From: Sulfurivermis fontis | GTDB taxonomy: Bacteria > Pseudomonadota > Gammaproteobacteria > Thiohalomonadales > Thiohalomonadaceae | DNA: 64,000 bases | Assembly: GCF_004001245.1 (NCBI RefSeq) | Contig: NZ_AP018724.1 | Coordinates: 2,162,501 to 2,226,500 of the forward strand | Reading direction: 5' to 3' | Shown here: positions 1-8,674 of the stretch, piece by piece | Position numbering within the stretch: the first letter of the stretch is position 1 | Layout: each line of letters starts with the position of its first letter | Notes under the pieces: generated by a model | Seen by the model: only the letters and a program-made list of their open reading frames with translations | What the model was told of the DNA's origin: nothing | Databases searched by the model: none | Translations under genes and position numbers: made by a program

Positions 1-621
1 CTCGCCGATGAGCACCGGATTGTTCTTGGTGCGGCGCTGCAGGATCTGCACGGTGCGGCGGATTTCGTCATCGCGGCCGATCACCGGATCGAGCTTGCCC
101 TGCTCGGCGCGCTCGGTGAGATCGATGGTGTACTTCTCCAGCGCCTGGCGCTGCTCCTCGGCATTGGGATCGTCCACCTTCTGGCCGCCGCGCATCTTGT
201 CGATGGCCTGCTCCAGCGCGCCCTTGCTGGCGCCGTGCTTGCGCAGCAGGTTGCCCAGTTCGCCCTGGTCCTCCAGCGCGGCCAGCACGAACAGTTCGGA
301 GGAGATGTAGGCATCCTTGCGCTGTTGCGCCAGCTTGTCGGTGAGGTTGAGCAGCTTCACCAGCGCATTGGACACCTGCACGTCCCCCCCCGCGCCTTCC
401 ACCGCGGGCAGGCGGTCCAGCGCCTCACCCAGGGCCGAGCGCAGCGGATTGACGTTGACGCCGGCCTGGCCGAGCAGCTGGCGCACCGTGCCGCCCTGCT
501 GATCGAGCAGCGCGGTCATCAGGTGCAGCGGTTCGATGAACTGGTGGTCGCGGCCCACCGCCAGGCTCTGCGCGTCCTGCAGGGCGGTCTGGAACTTGGT
601 GGTCAGTTTGTCCATGCGCAT
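1..621 (-). CDS. clpB: ATP-dependent disaggregase ClpB, N-terminal part
   Basis: ClpB is a hexameric AAA+ ATPase that works with DnaK to pull proteins out of aggregates in the cytosol. The window holds the first 207 codons: the start [11 protein letters not shown], the Clp N-domain repeats (about residues 1-145), the linker with the conserved [20 protein letters not shown] stretch, and NNPVLIGE, just before the first Walker A motif, where the window ends. Of the two close ATGs the one at 621 matches the family start MR(L/M)D. A sigma-32 type promoter lies upstream. The gene is cut by the window edge and is not itself broken. Confidence 0.97.
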   Translation of the reverse strand, partial: MRMDKLTTKFQTALQDAQSLAVGRDHQFIEPLHLMTALLDQQGGTVRQLLGQAGVNVNPLRSALGEALDRLPAVEGAGGDVQVSNALVKLLNLTDKLAQQRKDAYISSELFVLAALEDQGELGNLLRKHGASKGALEQAIDKMRGGQKVDDPNAEEQRQALEKYTIDLTERAEQGKLDPVIGRDDEIRRTVQILQRRTKNNPVLIGE

Positions 622-664
622 GGGAAGGAACCTCTATTCGGTTGCAAGTGGCGATTGGCTCCAG

Positions 665-693
665 AGATGGGGCCGGTACACCTACCCTTCAAG
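665..693 (-). promoter_or_regulatory. sigma-32 (heat-shock) promoter of clpB
   Basis: On the minus strand CTTGAAG is followed, 14 bases later, by CCCCATCT. This is close to the RpoH consensus CTTGAAA-N11-16-CCCCATNT. The -10 element ends 43 bp before the clpB start. The -35 element overlaps the stop codon of the upstream acyltransferase gene, so clpB can be heat-induced separately from that operon. The site is seen in the sequence; RpoH use is inferred from the well-known control of clpB in enterobacteria. Confidence 0.75.
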
Positions 694-1393
694 AGGGAAT
701 CGGGTGACGATGCGGCTCGATGTAGGCGGAAATGTAACGCAGGCAGTCGTCGTCGCCGAGCTGGTGGCAGTCGATCGGGGCGTGGCTGGTCAGGCGCGGC
801 CGGCCGCGGCGGAAGACGGCCAGCACCACCTGCCCCTCGCCCCGGATGCCCTCCAGCCGCACCGGATAGACCGGGCAATCGGCCAGTTGCGCCAGCCGCG
901 CCACGCCGCGCTTGAGTGGCTTGGGAGGTTCGCTGTCGAGATGGATGGCGCCATGGGGAAACAAGGCCACCACCTCGCCGGCGGCCAGTGCCTTGAGCGC
1001 CTCGCGGAAGGCACGCTCGGGCCGGCCGCTGCGATCCACCGGGATGCAGCCGGCGGCGCGGAACAGCCAGTGCAGGCCGAAACGGTGATATTGCTCGGTG
1101 GCGATGATGAAACGCAGCGGACGGCGGCTGGCGGCGCACAACAGCAGGGGGTCCAGGCCGGAGACGTGATTGGCCACCACCAGTGCCGGACCGGTGTCGG
1201 GCAAGGGAAGGCAGTCGGCGGACAGACGATGGAAGCGGTGACAGAACAGGCGGTTGAAACCGTCGATGCGGTTCACCCAGCGCCCGCCCCAGTCGGCGAT
1301 GTGCGCGCGATCCAGGGCGCGGAGGGTGCGGTGCCCAAGCCAGGCCAGCAGGAGCGCGGAGAGTGCGAGTACGGCCAGGCCCCAGGGGTTCAT
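689..1393 (-). CDS. PlsC-family lysophospholipid acyltransferase
   Basis: Likely transfers an acyl chain to a lysophospholipid or related glycerol lipid at the inner membrane. One N-terminal membrane segment (residues about 3-20) is followed by the PlsC/LPLAT domain with the catalytic H-X4-D box NHVSGLD (residues 75-81) and the third box as FPHG (about 145-148), where most relatives have FPEG. Its 234 residues are usual for a single-domain member. It follows def on the same strand. The intergenic space is entirely filled by a hairpin repeat, and there is no obvious Shine-Dalgarno sequence before the ATG, so translation may be weak or coupled. The exact acceptor cannot be told. Confidence 0.82.
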   Translation of the reverse strand: MNPWGLAVLALSALLLAWLGHRTLRALDRAHIADWGGRWVNRIDGFNRLFCHRFHRLSADCLPLPDTGPALVVANHVSGLDPLLLCAASRRPLRFIIATEQYHRFGLHWLFRAAGCIPVDRSGRPERAFREALKALAAGEVVALFPHGAIHLDSEPPKPLKRGVARLAQLADCPVYPVRLEGIRGEGQVVLAVFRRGRPRLTSHAPIDCHQLGDDDCLRYISAYIEPHRHPIPS

Positions 1394-1395
1394 GC

Positions 1396-1506
1396 GCAGG
1401 GACGAGATACGGGGGACAAGGGACGAGGGCAGACGGTCGTTTCACAAAGCAACGGTGAGCGCAGCGCACTCATTCCTCGTCCCTCGCCCCTCGCCTCTCG
1501 TACCTG
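1396..1506. repeat. Heptad-periodic hairpin element R1 (def/plsC-like intergenic)
   Basis: This 111-bp element fills the gap between def and the acyltransferase gene. Its ends are inverted copies of each other: GCAGGGACGAG at 1396-1406 and CTCGTACCTG at 1497-1506. The arms are made of roughly 7-base steps (ACGAGGG-like on one side, CCCTCGT-like on the other) around a core GAGCGCAGCGCACTC. The same ends and core occur in the element at 6514-6602. Read on the minus strand it starts within a few bases of the def stop codon. Confidence 0.75.
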
Positions 1507-1508
1507 TC

Positions 1509-2012
1509 TCATTGGTAGACCTTGCGCCGGAAAAGATCGTTGCGCCGGCTCACCAGGCGGTCGAGGAACAGCAGGCCGTCGAGGTGATCGATTTCGTGCT
1601 GGATGGCGCGCGCCTCGTAACCCTCGGCATCGAGCTGCTGCGGCGTGCCCTGAGGGTCGTAGTAATGCAGCGAGATCTTCTCGGCGCGGATCACGTTGCC
1701 GGTGTAGTCCGGCACCGACATGCAGCCCTCACGGCCGCTGGCCATGCCCTCCCAGGCGGTGATCTCCGGATTGATGATGAACAGCCGGCCGTGGTTGGGC
1801 ACCGGCTTGCGCGTGCGCGAACAGTCGACGATGACGATGCGCTGGAAGCGGCCCACCTGCGGCGCGGCGATGCCGACGCCGCCGGGCCCGGCCAGCATGG
1901 TCTGCTCCAGATCGGCGAGGAATGCACGCAGTTCGTCGTCGAAGTTCTCGACCGGCTGCGACTCCTGCTTCAGGCGCGCGTCGGGATAGGTGAGGATTTC
2001 AAGTATGGCCAT
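1509..2012 (-). CDS. def: Peptide deformylase
   Basis: Removes the formyl group from the initiator methionine of new proteins in the cytosol; a metalloenzyme normally using Fe2+. All three motifs are present: GVGIAAPQ (residues 45-52), EGCMS (95-99) supplying the Cys97 metal ligand, and QHEIDH (138-143) with His139 and His143 as ligands and Glu140 as the catalytic base. At 167 residues it is a usual type 1 enzyme. It is not next to fmt, as it is in many bacteria, but downstream of a GcvR-like gene on the same strand. The start ATG at 2012 is followed directly by the conserved AILEILTYPD. Confidence 0.97.
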   Translation of the reverse strand: MAILEILTYPDARLKQESQPVENFDDELRAFLADLEQTMLAGPGGVGIAAPQVGRFQRIVIVDCSRTRKPVPNHGRLFIINPEITAWEGMASGREGCMSVPDYTGNVIRAEKISLHYYDPQGTPQQLDAEGYEARAIQHEIDHLDGLLFLDRLVSRRNDLFRRKVYQ

Positions 2013-2022
2013 GGAGCACCGT

Positions 2023-2544
2023 TCAGCCGATCAGTGTGTCGATCGGTTCCAGATGGGCCTCCACGCCGTCCTGGCGGATCACGTCCACCGCCGCCTGCAG
2101 GGACTCGATGCCCTCGGCCGCGATCCCCTCGATCTGCATCACGTAAATGGGCTTGTCCTCGCTGCCGCCCACCATCGACTCCAGGTCGGTGATATTGAGG
2201 CCGGCCTCGGCCAGGGCGCCGGTCACCCGGGCGACGATGCCGGCACGATCGGCACCATAGACGGTGATGCGCACGTCCGGTTCGACATGCTGGTGCAGCC
2301 GGCCCTCGATGCGATCCAGGTGCAGGTGCAGGTCCAGCGACTCGGCCACCGGGCCGATGAGATCGGTGAGCGCCTTGCTGGAGCGCTCGAAGTCCACCAT
2401 CAGCATGATGGTGAAGTTGCCGCCCAGGCGCATCATCGACGCCTCACCCAGGTTGCAGCCGCCGTCATACAGCGCCGCCGTCACCTTGGCCACGATACCG
2501 GGCCGGTCCTTGCCCACCAGGGTCAGCATGTACCAGTGATTCAT
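2023..2544 (-). CDS. ACT-domain protein of the GcvR family
   Basis: Two ACT domains (about residues 4-80 and 90-165) make up almost the whole 173-residue protein, as in GcvR, the glycine cleavage system repressor partner of E. coli. Features seen are the N-terminal GKDRPGIVAKVTAAL and the second-domain GADRAGIVARVTGALAEAG, both typical ligand-binding ACT starts. It has no DNA-binding domain, so any regulatory effect would be through a partner. It lies between a ZIP transporter and def. The family fit is clear; a role in glycine regulation here is only inferred from GcvR. Confidence 0.8.
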   Translation of the reverse strand: MNHWYMLTLVGKDRPGIVAKVTAALYDGGCNLGEASMMRLGGNFTIMLMVDFERSSKALTDLIGPVAESLDLHLHLDRIEGRLHQHVEPDVRITVYGADRAGIVARVTGALAEAGLNITDLESMVGGSEDKPIYVMQIEGIAAEGIESLQAAVDVIRQDGVEAHLEPIDTLIG

Positions 2545-2560
2545 GGTGTCGCTCCGCGTT

Positions 2561-3343
2561 TCAGTGCAGGGTGGAATGGGCGATGAAGATCACCGCCACA
2601 CCGGCGCCGATGAGGGCCAGCTGCTGGGCCGTCGCCTCGATGTGCAGGCGGCGGTGCAGCCCGGGGATCAGATCGGCTACGGCAATGTAGATAAAACTGG
2701 CGGCGGCGATGGCCAAAATAAAGGGCACCACATGCTCCATGCCGCTCAGGCTGAAGTAGCCCAGCAGGGCGCCCGCCACGGTGGTCAGACTGGACAGCAA
2801 ATTGAACGCCAGGGCACGGGCGCGGCTGAAGCCGCTGTGCAGCAGGATGGCGAAGTCGCCCACCTCCTGCGGGATTTCGTGCGCGGCCACCGCCAGGGCG
2901 GTGACCACGCCGAGATGGATGTCGGTGAGAAAGGCGGCGGCGATGAGTACGCCGTCGACGAAGTTGTGGATGCCGTCGCCGATGAGGATCAGGTGGCCGG
3001 CGGCGGCGTGGCGATCATGGGCGTGTTCGATGCCGTGCGCCTCGCAATGGCCGCTGTGGCAGTGGCGCCACAGCACCATCTTCTCCAACAGGAAGAAACC
3101 GAGGATACCGAACAGCACCGTCATGGTGATGTGGTGCACGTCGGTCACGCCCTCGCCCTCGATGGCGTGGGGCAGCAGGGCGAGAAAGGCCGCGCCGAGC
3201 AGGGCGCCGATGGCGAAGCTCACCGCATGGGGCAAGAGGCGCGTCCGCTGCTGCTCGGGGATGAGCAGGAACAACCCCGCCGCCGTCACGCTCAGTGCAC
3301 CGCCGATGAGGGAGAAAACGATGATCCAGACCAATAGCGTCAT
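2561..3343 (-). CDS. ZIP-family divalent metal transporter
   Basis: Inner-membrane importer for Zn2+ or related divalent metals. About eight hydrophobic segments are visible. The two metal-binding helices carry HNFVDG (His126-Gly131) and HEIPQE (155-160), the signature of ZIP transmembrane helices IV and V. A Cys/His-rich cytoplasmic loop (residues about 94-112, with the pattern HCHSGHCEAH) is a likely metal sensor or relay. It is the first gene of a minus-strand run with the GcvR-like gene and def. Metal choice cannot be read from the sequence. Confidence 0.93.
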   Translation of the reverse strand: MTLLVWIIVFSLIGGALSVTAAGLFLLIPEQQRTRLLPHAVSFAIGALLGAAFLALLPHAIEGEGVTDVHHITMTVLFGILGFFLLEKMVLWRHCHSGHCEAHGIEHAHDRHAAAGHLILIGDGIHNFVDGVLIAAAFLTDIHLGVVTALAVAAHEIPQEVGDFAILLHSGFSRARALAFNLLSSLTTVAGALLGYFSLSGMEHVVPFILAIAAASFIYIAVADLIPGLHRRLHIEATAQQLALIGAGVAVIFIAHSTLH

Positions 3344-3375
3344 GCTGCCGCTTCACTCCTGTAAGGGGAGAGGCA

Positions 3376-4095
3376 TCATACCGCAAGCCAGATCAGGCTC
3401 GCCATGCGCCCGGTGACACCGTCGCGGCGATAGGAGTAGAAACGCGCGGCATCACTGAAGGTACACAGTTCTCCGCCATAGACGGCAGTTACGCCGCAGC
3501 GCGCCAGACGCAGGCGCGCCAAGGCATAGATATCCGCCAGCCAGCGTCCGCCCGGCGAGGGGCGGAACGCCGTTGTTGCCGCCGCATCCTCCGTCATGAA
3601 TGCCGTGCGCACCTCCTCACCCACCTCGAAGGCATCTGGCCCGATGGCCGGCCCCAGCCACACCAGCAATTCCGCGGCAGGTACGCCCAGACGCGTCACC
3701 GCTGCCTCGATCACACCGGCCAGCAGGCCGCGCCAACCGGCATGCACCGCCGCCACCCGCGTACCGGCACGGTCGCACAGCAGCAGCGGCAGACAGTCGG
3801 CGGTCATCACCGTGCACACCGTTCCCGGCGCGAAGGCCACGCTGGCATCGGCACAGCCGCCCCGTTCCTCGGCCACGGCGATACCGTGCACCTGGGTCAG
3901 CCACAACGGCTCCGCCGGCAGTTGCAGTTCATTGCGCAGACGAGTGCGGTTCTCGGCCACGCAGGCCGGGTCGTCGCCCACATGGTCACCCAGATTGAGG
4001 CTGGCATAGGGGCCCGTACTCACCCCGCCCAGACGCGTGGTGGTGCAGGCACGAACCTGGGACGGGGCGGGCCAGTCGGGCAGGATCAGTTGCAT
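3376..4095 (-). CDS. pgeF: Peptidoglycan editing factor / polyphenol oxidase family (YfiH)
   Basis: A 239-residue member of the YfiH/PgeF (formerly multicopper polyphenol oxidase or laccase-like) family. It is linked to removal of wrongly incorporated residues from peptidoglycan precursors and, in other members, purine nucleoside cleavage. The zinc and catalytic residues are in place: His70 in QVHG, Cys101 in TADCLP and His118 in VHAGWRG. The frame stays open far upstream over rluD, but homology starts at MQLILPDWPAP, so the ATG at 4095 is chosen. That places it 20 bp after the rluD stop, the usual rluD-yfiH pair. Confidence 0.93.
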   Translation of the reverse strand: MQLILPDWPAPSQVRACTTTRLGGVSTGPYASLNLGDHVGDDPACVAENRTRLRNELQLPAEPLWLTQVHGIAVAEERGGCADASVAFAPGTVCTVMTADCLPLLLCDRAGTRVAAVHAGWRGLLAGVIEAAVTRLGVPAAELLVWLGPAIGPDAFEVGEEVRTAFMTEDAAATTAFRPSPGGRWLADIYALARLRLARCGVTAVYGGELCTFSDAARFYSYRRDGVTGRMASLIWLAV

Positions 4096-4115
4096 GGCCT
4101 GGGGTGCCAACACCC

Positions 4116-5069
4116 TCAGGCGTTGGCGGCATCCTCGCGCAGCACCGCGATCAGTGCCTGCATGTCGTCCGGTGCCGGTACGCTCCATTCCATGTATTCG
4201 CCGCTGGACGGATGCGCCAGCCCCAGGCGCATGGCGTGCAGGGCCTGGCGCTTGAAGCCGTGCAGGGCGGTGCGCAGCGCCTCGCTGCAGCCGGCCGGGA
4301 AACGCAGGCGACCGCCGTACACCGGGTCGCCGACGATGGGGTGGTGGATGTGAGCCATGTGCACGCGGATCTGGTGGGTACGGCCGGTCTCCAGCCGCAC
4401 CGCCAGGCGGGTGTGGGCGCGAAAGCGTTCCACCAGGCGGTAATGGGTCACCGCCGGCTTGCCTGCGGTGGTGATGGCCTGGCGCTTGCGGTCCACCGGA
4501 TGGCGGCCGATGGGGGCGTCCACCGTGCCGCCGCCGGTCATCTCGCCCACCACCACCGTGTCGTATTCGCGGGTGAACTCGCGCGCCTGCAACGCCTGCA
4601 CCAGGGCGTTCTGCGCCTCCAGGGTGCGCGCCACCACCAACAGTCCCGAGGTGTCCTTGTCGAGGCGGTGCACGATACCGGCACGGGGCACCTGGGCCAG
4701 CTCGGGGGCATGATGCAGCAGGGCGTTGAGCAGGGTGCCGGCGGGATTGCCCGCCGCCGGATGCACCACCAGGCCGGCGGGCTTGTTGAGCACGATGAGG
4801 ACCGCGTCCTCGTAGACGATGTCCAGCGGGATGTCCTCTCCCTGGTGGCGTTCGTCCGCCTCCACCAACGCCTCCAGGGCGATGCGCTCGCCGCCCACCA
4901 CCTTGTCCTTGGGCTTGCACACCCGGCCGTCCACCAGCGCCTTGCCCTCCTTCACCCACTGGCTGAGACGGGCGCGGGAAAAATCGGGCAACAGCGCCGC
5001 CAGGGCCTGATCCAGCCGCTGGCCCGCCATCTCGGGTGGCACTTCCACCACATAATGCTTGCTAGTCAT
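4116..5069 (-). CDS. rluD: 23S rRNA pseudouridine synthase RluD
   Basis: Makes pseudouridines 1911, 1915 and 1917 in helix 69 of 23S rRNA. The 317-residue protein has an N-terminal S4 RNA-binding domain (about residues 17-75) and the RluA-type catalytic domain with HRLDKDTSG (134-142), whose Asp137 is the catalytic residue. An upstream in-frame ATG exists at 5117, but homology begins at MTSKHYVVEVP, so the ATG at 5069 is used. bamD starts divergently about 70 bp away, as in many gammaproteobacteria. Confidence 0.96.
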   Translation of the reverse strand: MTSKHYVVEVPPEMAGQRLDQALAALLPDFSRARLSQWVKEGKALVDGRVCKPKDKVVGGERIALEALVEADERHQGEDIPLDIVYEDAVLIVLNKPAGLVVHPAAGNPAGTLLNALLHHAPELAQVPRAGIVHRLDKDTSGLLVVARTLEAQNALVQALQAREFTREYDTVVVGEMTGGGTVDAPIGRHPVDRKRQAITTAGKPAVTHYRLVERFRAHTRLAVRLETGRTHQIRVHMAHIHHPIVGDPVYGGRLRFPAGCSEALRTALHGFKRQALHAMRLGLAHPSSGEYMEWSVPAPDDMQALIAVLREDAANA

Positions 5070-5139
5070 GTCTTGCCTTCGTGCCGGGGCCCATTCGGGA
5101 TATACTGCGCGGCACATGCCGTTTCAGGAATCGACAGTA

Positions 5140-5901
5140 ATGAGTTTTGCCTGCCGTCTGCTAGTTCTGCTGCTGTTCGTGCTCACCGGCACGGGTTGCT
5201 CCATCTTTCAGGAATACGATGAAACCGCCGGCTGGGATGCCAGTCAGTTGTACACTGCCGGCAAGGAGGCCCTCGACGAGGGCGACTACCAGAAGGCCAT
5301 CCAGCTCTACACCAAGCTGGAGGCGCGCTTCCCCTACGGCCGCTACACCCAGCAGGCCCAGTTGGAAACCGCCTATGTCCACTACAAGGACGGCGAGCCG
5401 CAGGCCGCCATCGCCGCGGCGGACCGCTTCATCAAGCTGCACCCGCGCCATCCGAACGTGGATTATGCCTACTACATGCGCGGGCTGGCCAGTTTCGACC
5501 CCGGCCGCAGCTTCTTGGATCGCTTTTTTCCCCAGGACAGCGCCCAGCGCGACCCCACCACGGCGCGCGAATCGTTCCGCTATTTCAGCGAACTGGTGCA
5601 GCGCTTCCCCACCAGCCGCTACAGCCAGGACGCCATCCAGCGCATGACCTACCTGCGCAACAATCTGGCACGCCACGAAATCCAGGTGGCCGACTACTAC
5701 CTGCGCCGCGGCGCCCCCCTGGCGGCCGCCAACCGCGGCAAATACGTGCTGGAGCATTACCAACGTACACCCTCGGTGCCCGACGCCCTGGAGATCATGG
5801 TGCGCGCCTACCGGGAAATGGGCATGGACGATCTGGCCGCCGACGCCCTGAAGGTGCTGGCGCAGAACCATCCGGAACGAGCGGCACAACTCGTACCCTG
5901 A
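5140..5901 (+). CDS. bamD: Outer membrane assembly lipoprotein BamD
   Basis: Essential lipoprotein of the BAM complex that folds beta-barrel proteins into the outer membrane. The 253-residue product has a lipoprotein signal ending in LTGTGC, with Cys20 as the lipidated residue, and TPR repeats throughout (for example EALDEGDYQKAIQLYTKLEARFPYG). The ATG at 5140 is chosen because it gives a proper signal peptide and AGGAA lies 9 bases upstream; in-frame ATGs further upstream would spoil the signal. It is divergent from rluD, a conserved pairing. Confidence 0.95.
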   Translation: MSFACRLLVLLLFVLTGTGCSIFQEYDETAGWDASQLYTAGKEALDEGDYQKAIQLYTKLEARFPYGRYTQQAQLETAYVHYKDGEPQAAIAAADRFIKLHPRHPNVDYAYYMRGLASFDPGRSFLDRFFPQDSAQRDPTTARESFRYFSELVQRFPTSRYSQDAIQRMTYLRNNLARHEIQVADYYLRRGAPLAAANRGKYVLEHYQRTPSVPDALEIMVRAYREMGMDDLAADALKVLAQNHPERAAQLVP

Positions 5902-5981
5902 ACGGCCGGTTCGAACGTCGGGGCGAGTCTCGCGACCCAAACCACCTGTCTGGGAACAACAACAAAGAGGAGGCAACAGCG

Positions 5982-6503
5982 ATGTGGGACTTCTTCGAAA
6001 CCGTGCGCCACCGCCATTCGGTGCGCAAATACCGCAGCGACATGGCCGTGGAACCGGAAAAACTGCACGCCATCCTGGAGATGGCCTGCGCGGCGCCCTC
6101 CGCCGGCGACCTGCAGTCCTACCACATCGCCGTGGTCACCGACCCGGCCCTGCGCCAGGGACTGGTGGAGGCCGCCGCCGGCCAGAACTTCATCGCCGAG
6201 GCACCGGTGACCCTGGTGTTCAGCAGCCACGCCGAACGCGCCGGCGCCAAGTACGGCGAACGTGGCCGCCAGCTCTACGCCCTGCAGGACGCCACCATCG
6301 CCGCCACCTACGCCCAGCTCGCCGTGGCCGCCGCCGGCCTCGGCTCCACCTGGGTGGGACAATTCGATGAGGCCGCCGTCTCCCGCCTGCTCAAGCTCGA
6401 CCCGGGGCTGCAGCCCATCGCCCTGCTCACCGTCGGCTACCCGGCGGAACTGCCGGAGCTGACCCCGCGGCGGCCGCTCACCGAGGTGGTCAGCTATCGC
6501 TGA
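5982..6503 (+). CDS. Nitroreductase-family FMN flavoprotein
   Basis: A 173-residue nitroreductase-fold protein. The N-terminal RHRHSVRKYRSD is the FMN phosphate-binding start of the family, AAPSAGDLQSYH binds flavin, and GLGSTWVGQFDE resembles the conserved GLG segment. The natural substrate cannot be deduced; relatives reduce quinones, nitro compounds or enones with NAD(P)H. A strong AGAGGAGG precedes the ATG. Its last codons and stop lie inside a perfect 14-bp hairpin that probably ends the transcript. Confidence 0.88.
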   Translation: MWDFFETVRHRHSVRKYRSDMAVEPEKLHAILEMACAAPSAGDLQSYHIAVVTDPALRQGLVEAAAGQNFIAEAPVTLVFSSHAERAGAKYGERGRQLYALQDATIAATYAQLAVAAAGLGSTWVGQFDEAAVSRLLKLDPGLQPIALLTVGYPAELPELTPRRPLTEVVSYR

Positions 6504-6512
6504 CCACCTCGG
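6481..6512 (+). terminator. Perfect 14-bp hairpin across the nitroreductase stop codon
   Basis: CCGAGGTGGTCAGC at 6481-6494 and its exact complement at 6499-6512 flank a TATC loop. The stem includes the last seven sense codons and the TGA stop. There is no T-run after it, so it may act as an mRNA 3'-end stabiliser or a Rho-assisted terminator rather than a classic intrinsic terminator. It sits between converging genes (nitroreductase and glnB). Confidence 0.6.
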
Positions 6513-6513
6513 T

Positions 6514-6602
6514 GCAGGGACGAGGGATGAGGTGCGGGATACGAGAGGATGTGCGCGCAGCGCACACTTCCCTCGCACCTTTCACCTCGTATCTCGTACC
6601 TG
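6514..6602. repeat. Heptad-periodic hairpin element R2 (nitroreductase/glnB intergenic)
   Basis: An 89-bp relative of the element at 1396-1506. It has the same ends (GCAGGGACGAG at 6514-6524 and CTCGTACCTG at 6593-6602) and the same type of core (TGTGCGCGCAGCGCACA, 6550-6566). The arms step in about 7-base units. On the minus strand it begins 4 bp after the glnB stop codon. Confidence 0.75.
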
Positions 6603-6606
6603 AGGT

Positions 6607-7041
<435 letters not shown>

Positions 7042-7045
7042 ATCC

Positions 7046-8668
7046 TCATTTGCCAAACCCCGAGGTGATCGGATAGCGCCGATCGCGCCCGAATGCCCGC
7101 CGCGTGATGCGCACCCCCGGCGCCGCCTGACGCCGCTTGTACTCATTGCGATCCACCAGGCGGATGACGCGGCGCACGGTGTCCGCATCGTAACCCGCCG
7201 CGACGATCTCCTCCAGACATTGATCCAGTTCGACATAACGCTCCAGGATCGCATCGAGGATGTCATAGGGCGGCAGGGAATCGGTGTCCTTCTGGTCCGG
7301 CGCCAGCTCCGCCGAGGGCGGCCGGTCGATGACACGCCGCGGGATCACCGGAGCGAGGGAATTGCGGTACTCCGCCAGACGGAACACCAGCGTCTTGGGC
7401 ACGTCCTTCAGCACATCGAAACCGCCGGCCATGTCGCCGTACAAGGTGGCATAGCCCACCGCCATTTCGCTCTTGTTGCCGGTGGTGAGCACGATCTTGC
7501 GCTTCTTGTTGGAGATCGCCATCAGCAGCACGCCGCGGCAGCGCGCCTGCAGGTTTTCTTCGGTGGTGTCCGGTGTCGTGCCGGCGAACTCTTCGCGCAG
7601 ACTGTCGAGAAAGGCATTGAACAGTGGCTCGATGGTGATGACGCGATAATCGACGCCGAGAATGCGCGCCTCTTCCGCTGCATCCTCCACGCTCATGCCG
7701 GCGGTATAGCGCGAGGGCATCATCACCGCCTCCACCCGCGCGGCACCGATGGCATCCACCGCCACCGCCAGGGTCAGCGCCGAGTCGATGCCGCCGGACA
7801 GGCCGAGCACGACGCCGCGGAAACCGTTCTTCTCGATGTAGTCGCGCACACCGCACACCAGCGCATCGTACACGCTCGCCTCCAGCGACTGCAGCGGAGC
7901 GACTGCGCCGGGCAGGGCACGCACCGCTTCCTCGCTCACCTCGAATACGGCCAGCCACAGTCCTTCCTGCCAGGCCGGCGCGCGTAGCACCACCTCACCC
8001 ATCTCGTCCATCACGAAGGACTCGCCGTCGAACACCAGTTCGTCCTGGCCGCCCACCTGATTGACGTAGACCAGCGGCACGCCATTTTCCTTGATGCGCG
8101 CGCGCACCACCTCCTCCCGTTCGCGTCCCTTGTTGATGTGGAACGGCGAGGCGTTGAGATTGAGGATCAGCCGCGCCCCGGCAGCCACCGCCTGGGCCAC
8201 CGGCCCCGGATGCCAGACATCCTCGCAGATGGTGATGCCGACATTCACGCCATTGAGGGCCACCACGCACGGCTCGCTGCCGGCGGCGAAGTAACGCTTC
8301 TCGTCGAACACGGAGTAATTGGGCAGGTGCTGCTTGTGATAGCTGCCGAGCAGCTGGCCGTCACGCAGCACCACCGCGGCATTGAACAAACCGCCCGCCG
8401 CCTGCTGCGGCAGGCCGATGATCAGGGTGATGCCGGCCACGCGCCGCTTCACCTCCTCCAGCGCGCGCAGCACGCGCACATGCAGGCCGGGGCGCAACAG
8501 CAGGTCTTCCGGCGGATAGCCGGTCAGGCACAGCTCGGGAAACAGCACCGCGTCGGCCCTGAACTCATCGCGCGCCCGCTCCGCCGCCGCGATGATGCGC
8601 GCGGCGTTGCCGTCGATGTCGCCGACCAGCGGATTGATCTGTGCCAGGGCGATGCGGAGGGTTTGCAT
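7046..8668 (-). CDS. nadE: Glutamine-dependent NAD+ synthetase
   Basis: Makes NAD+ from nicotinate adenine dinucleotide, ATP and glutamine. The N-terminal nitrilase-type glutaminase domain (about residues 4-260) has the triad Glu45 (FPELCLTGY), Lys112 and Cys148 (TICEDVW). The C-terminal synthetase domain has the PP-loop SGGIDS (291-296). The 540-residue length is that of the two-domain enzyme. It lies 6 bp downstream of sucD and ahead of glnB on the same strand, suggesting an operon linking the TCA cycle, NAD supply and nitrogen sensing. Confidence 0.96.
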   Translation of the reverse strand: MQTLRIALAQINPLVGDIDGNAARIIAAAERARDEFRADAVLFPELCLTGYPPEDLLLRPGLHVRVLRALEEVKRRVAGITLIIGLPQQAAGGLFNAAVVLRDGQLLGSYHKQHLPNYSVFDEKRYFAAGSEPCVVALNGVNVGITICEDVWHPGPVAQAVAAGARLILNLNASPFHINKGREREEVVRARIKENGVPLVYVNQVGGQDELVFDGESFVMDEMGEVVLRAPAWQEGLWLAVFEVSEEAVRALPGAVAPLQSLEASVYDALVCGVRDYIEKNGFRGVVLGLSGGIDSALTLAVAVDAIGAARVEAVMMPSRYTAGMSVEDAAEEARILGVDYRVITIEPLFNAFLDSLREEFAGTTPDTTEENLQARCRGVLLMAISNKKRKIVLTTGNKSEMAVGYATLYGDMAGGFDVLKDVPKTLVFRLAEYRNSLAPVIPRRVIDRPPSAELAPDQKDTDSLPPYDILDAILERYVELDQCLEEIVAAGYDADTVRRVIRLVDRNEYKRRQAAPGVRITRRAFGRDRRYPITSGFGK

Positions 8669-8674
8669 ACAGCG

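Noticed and set aside
4096-4959. Upstream extension of pgeF into rluD
   Set aside because: The extra sequence is Gly/Arg/Pro-rich and lies over rluD in another frame; homology starts only at the ATG at 4095.
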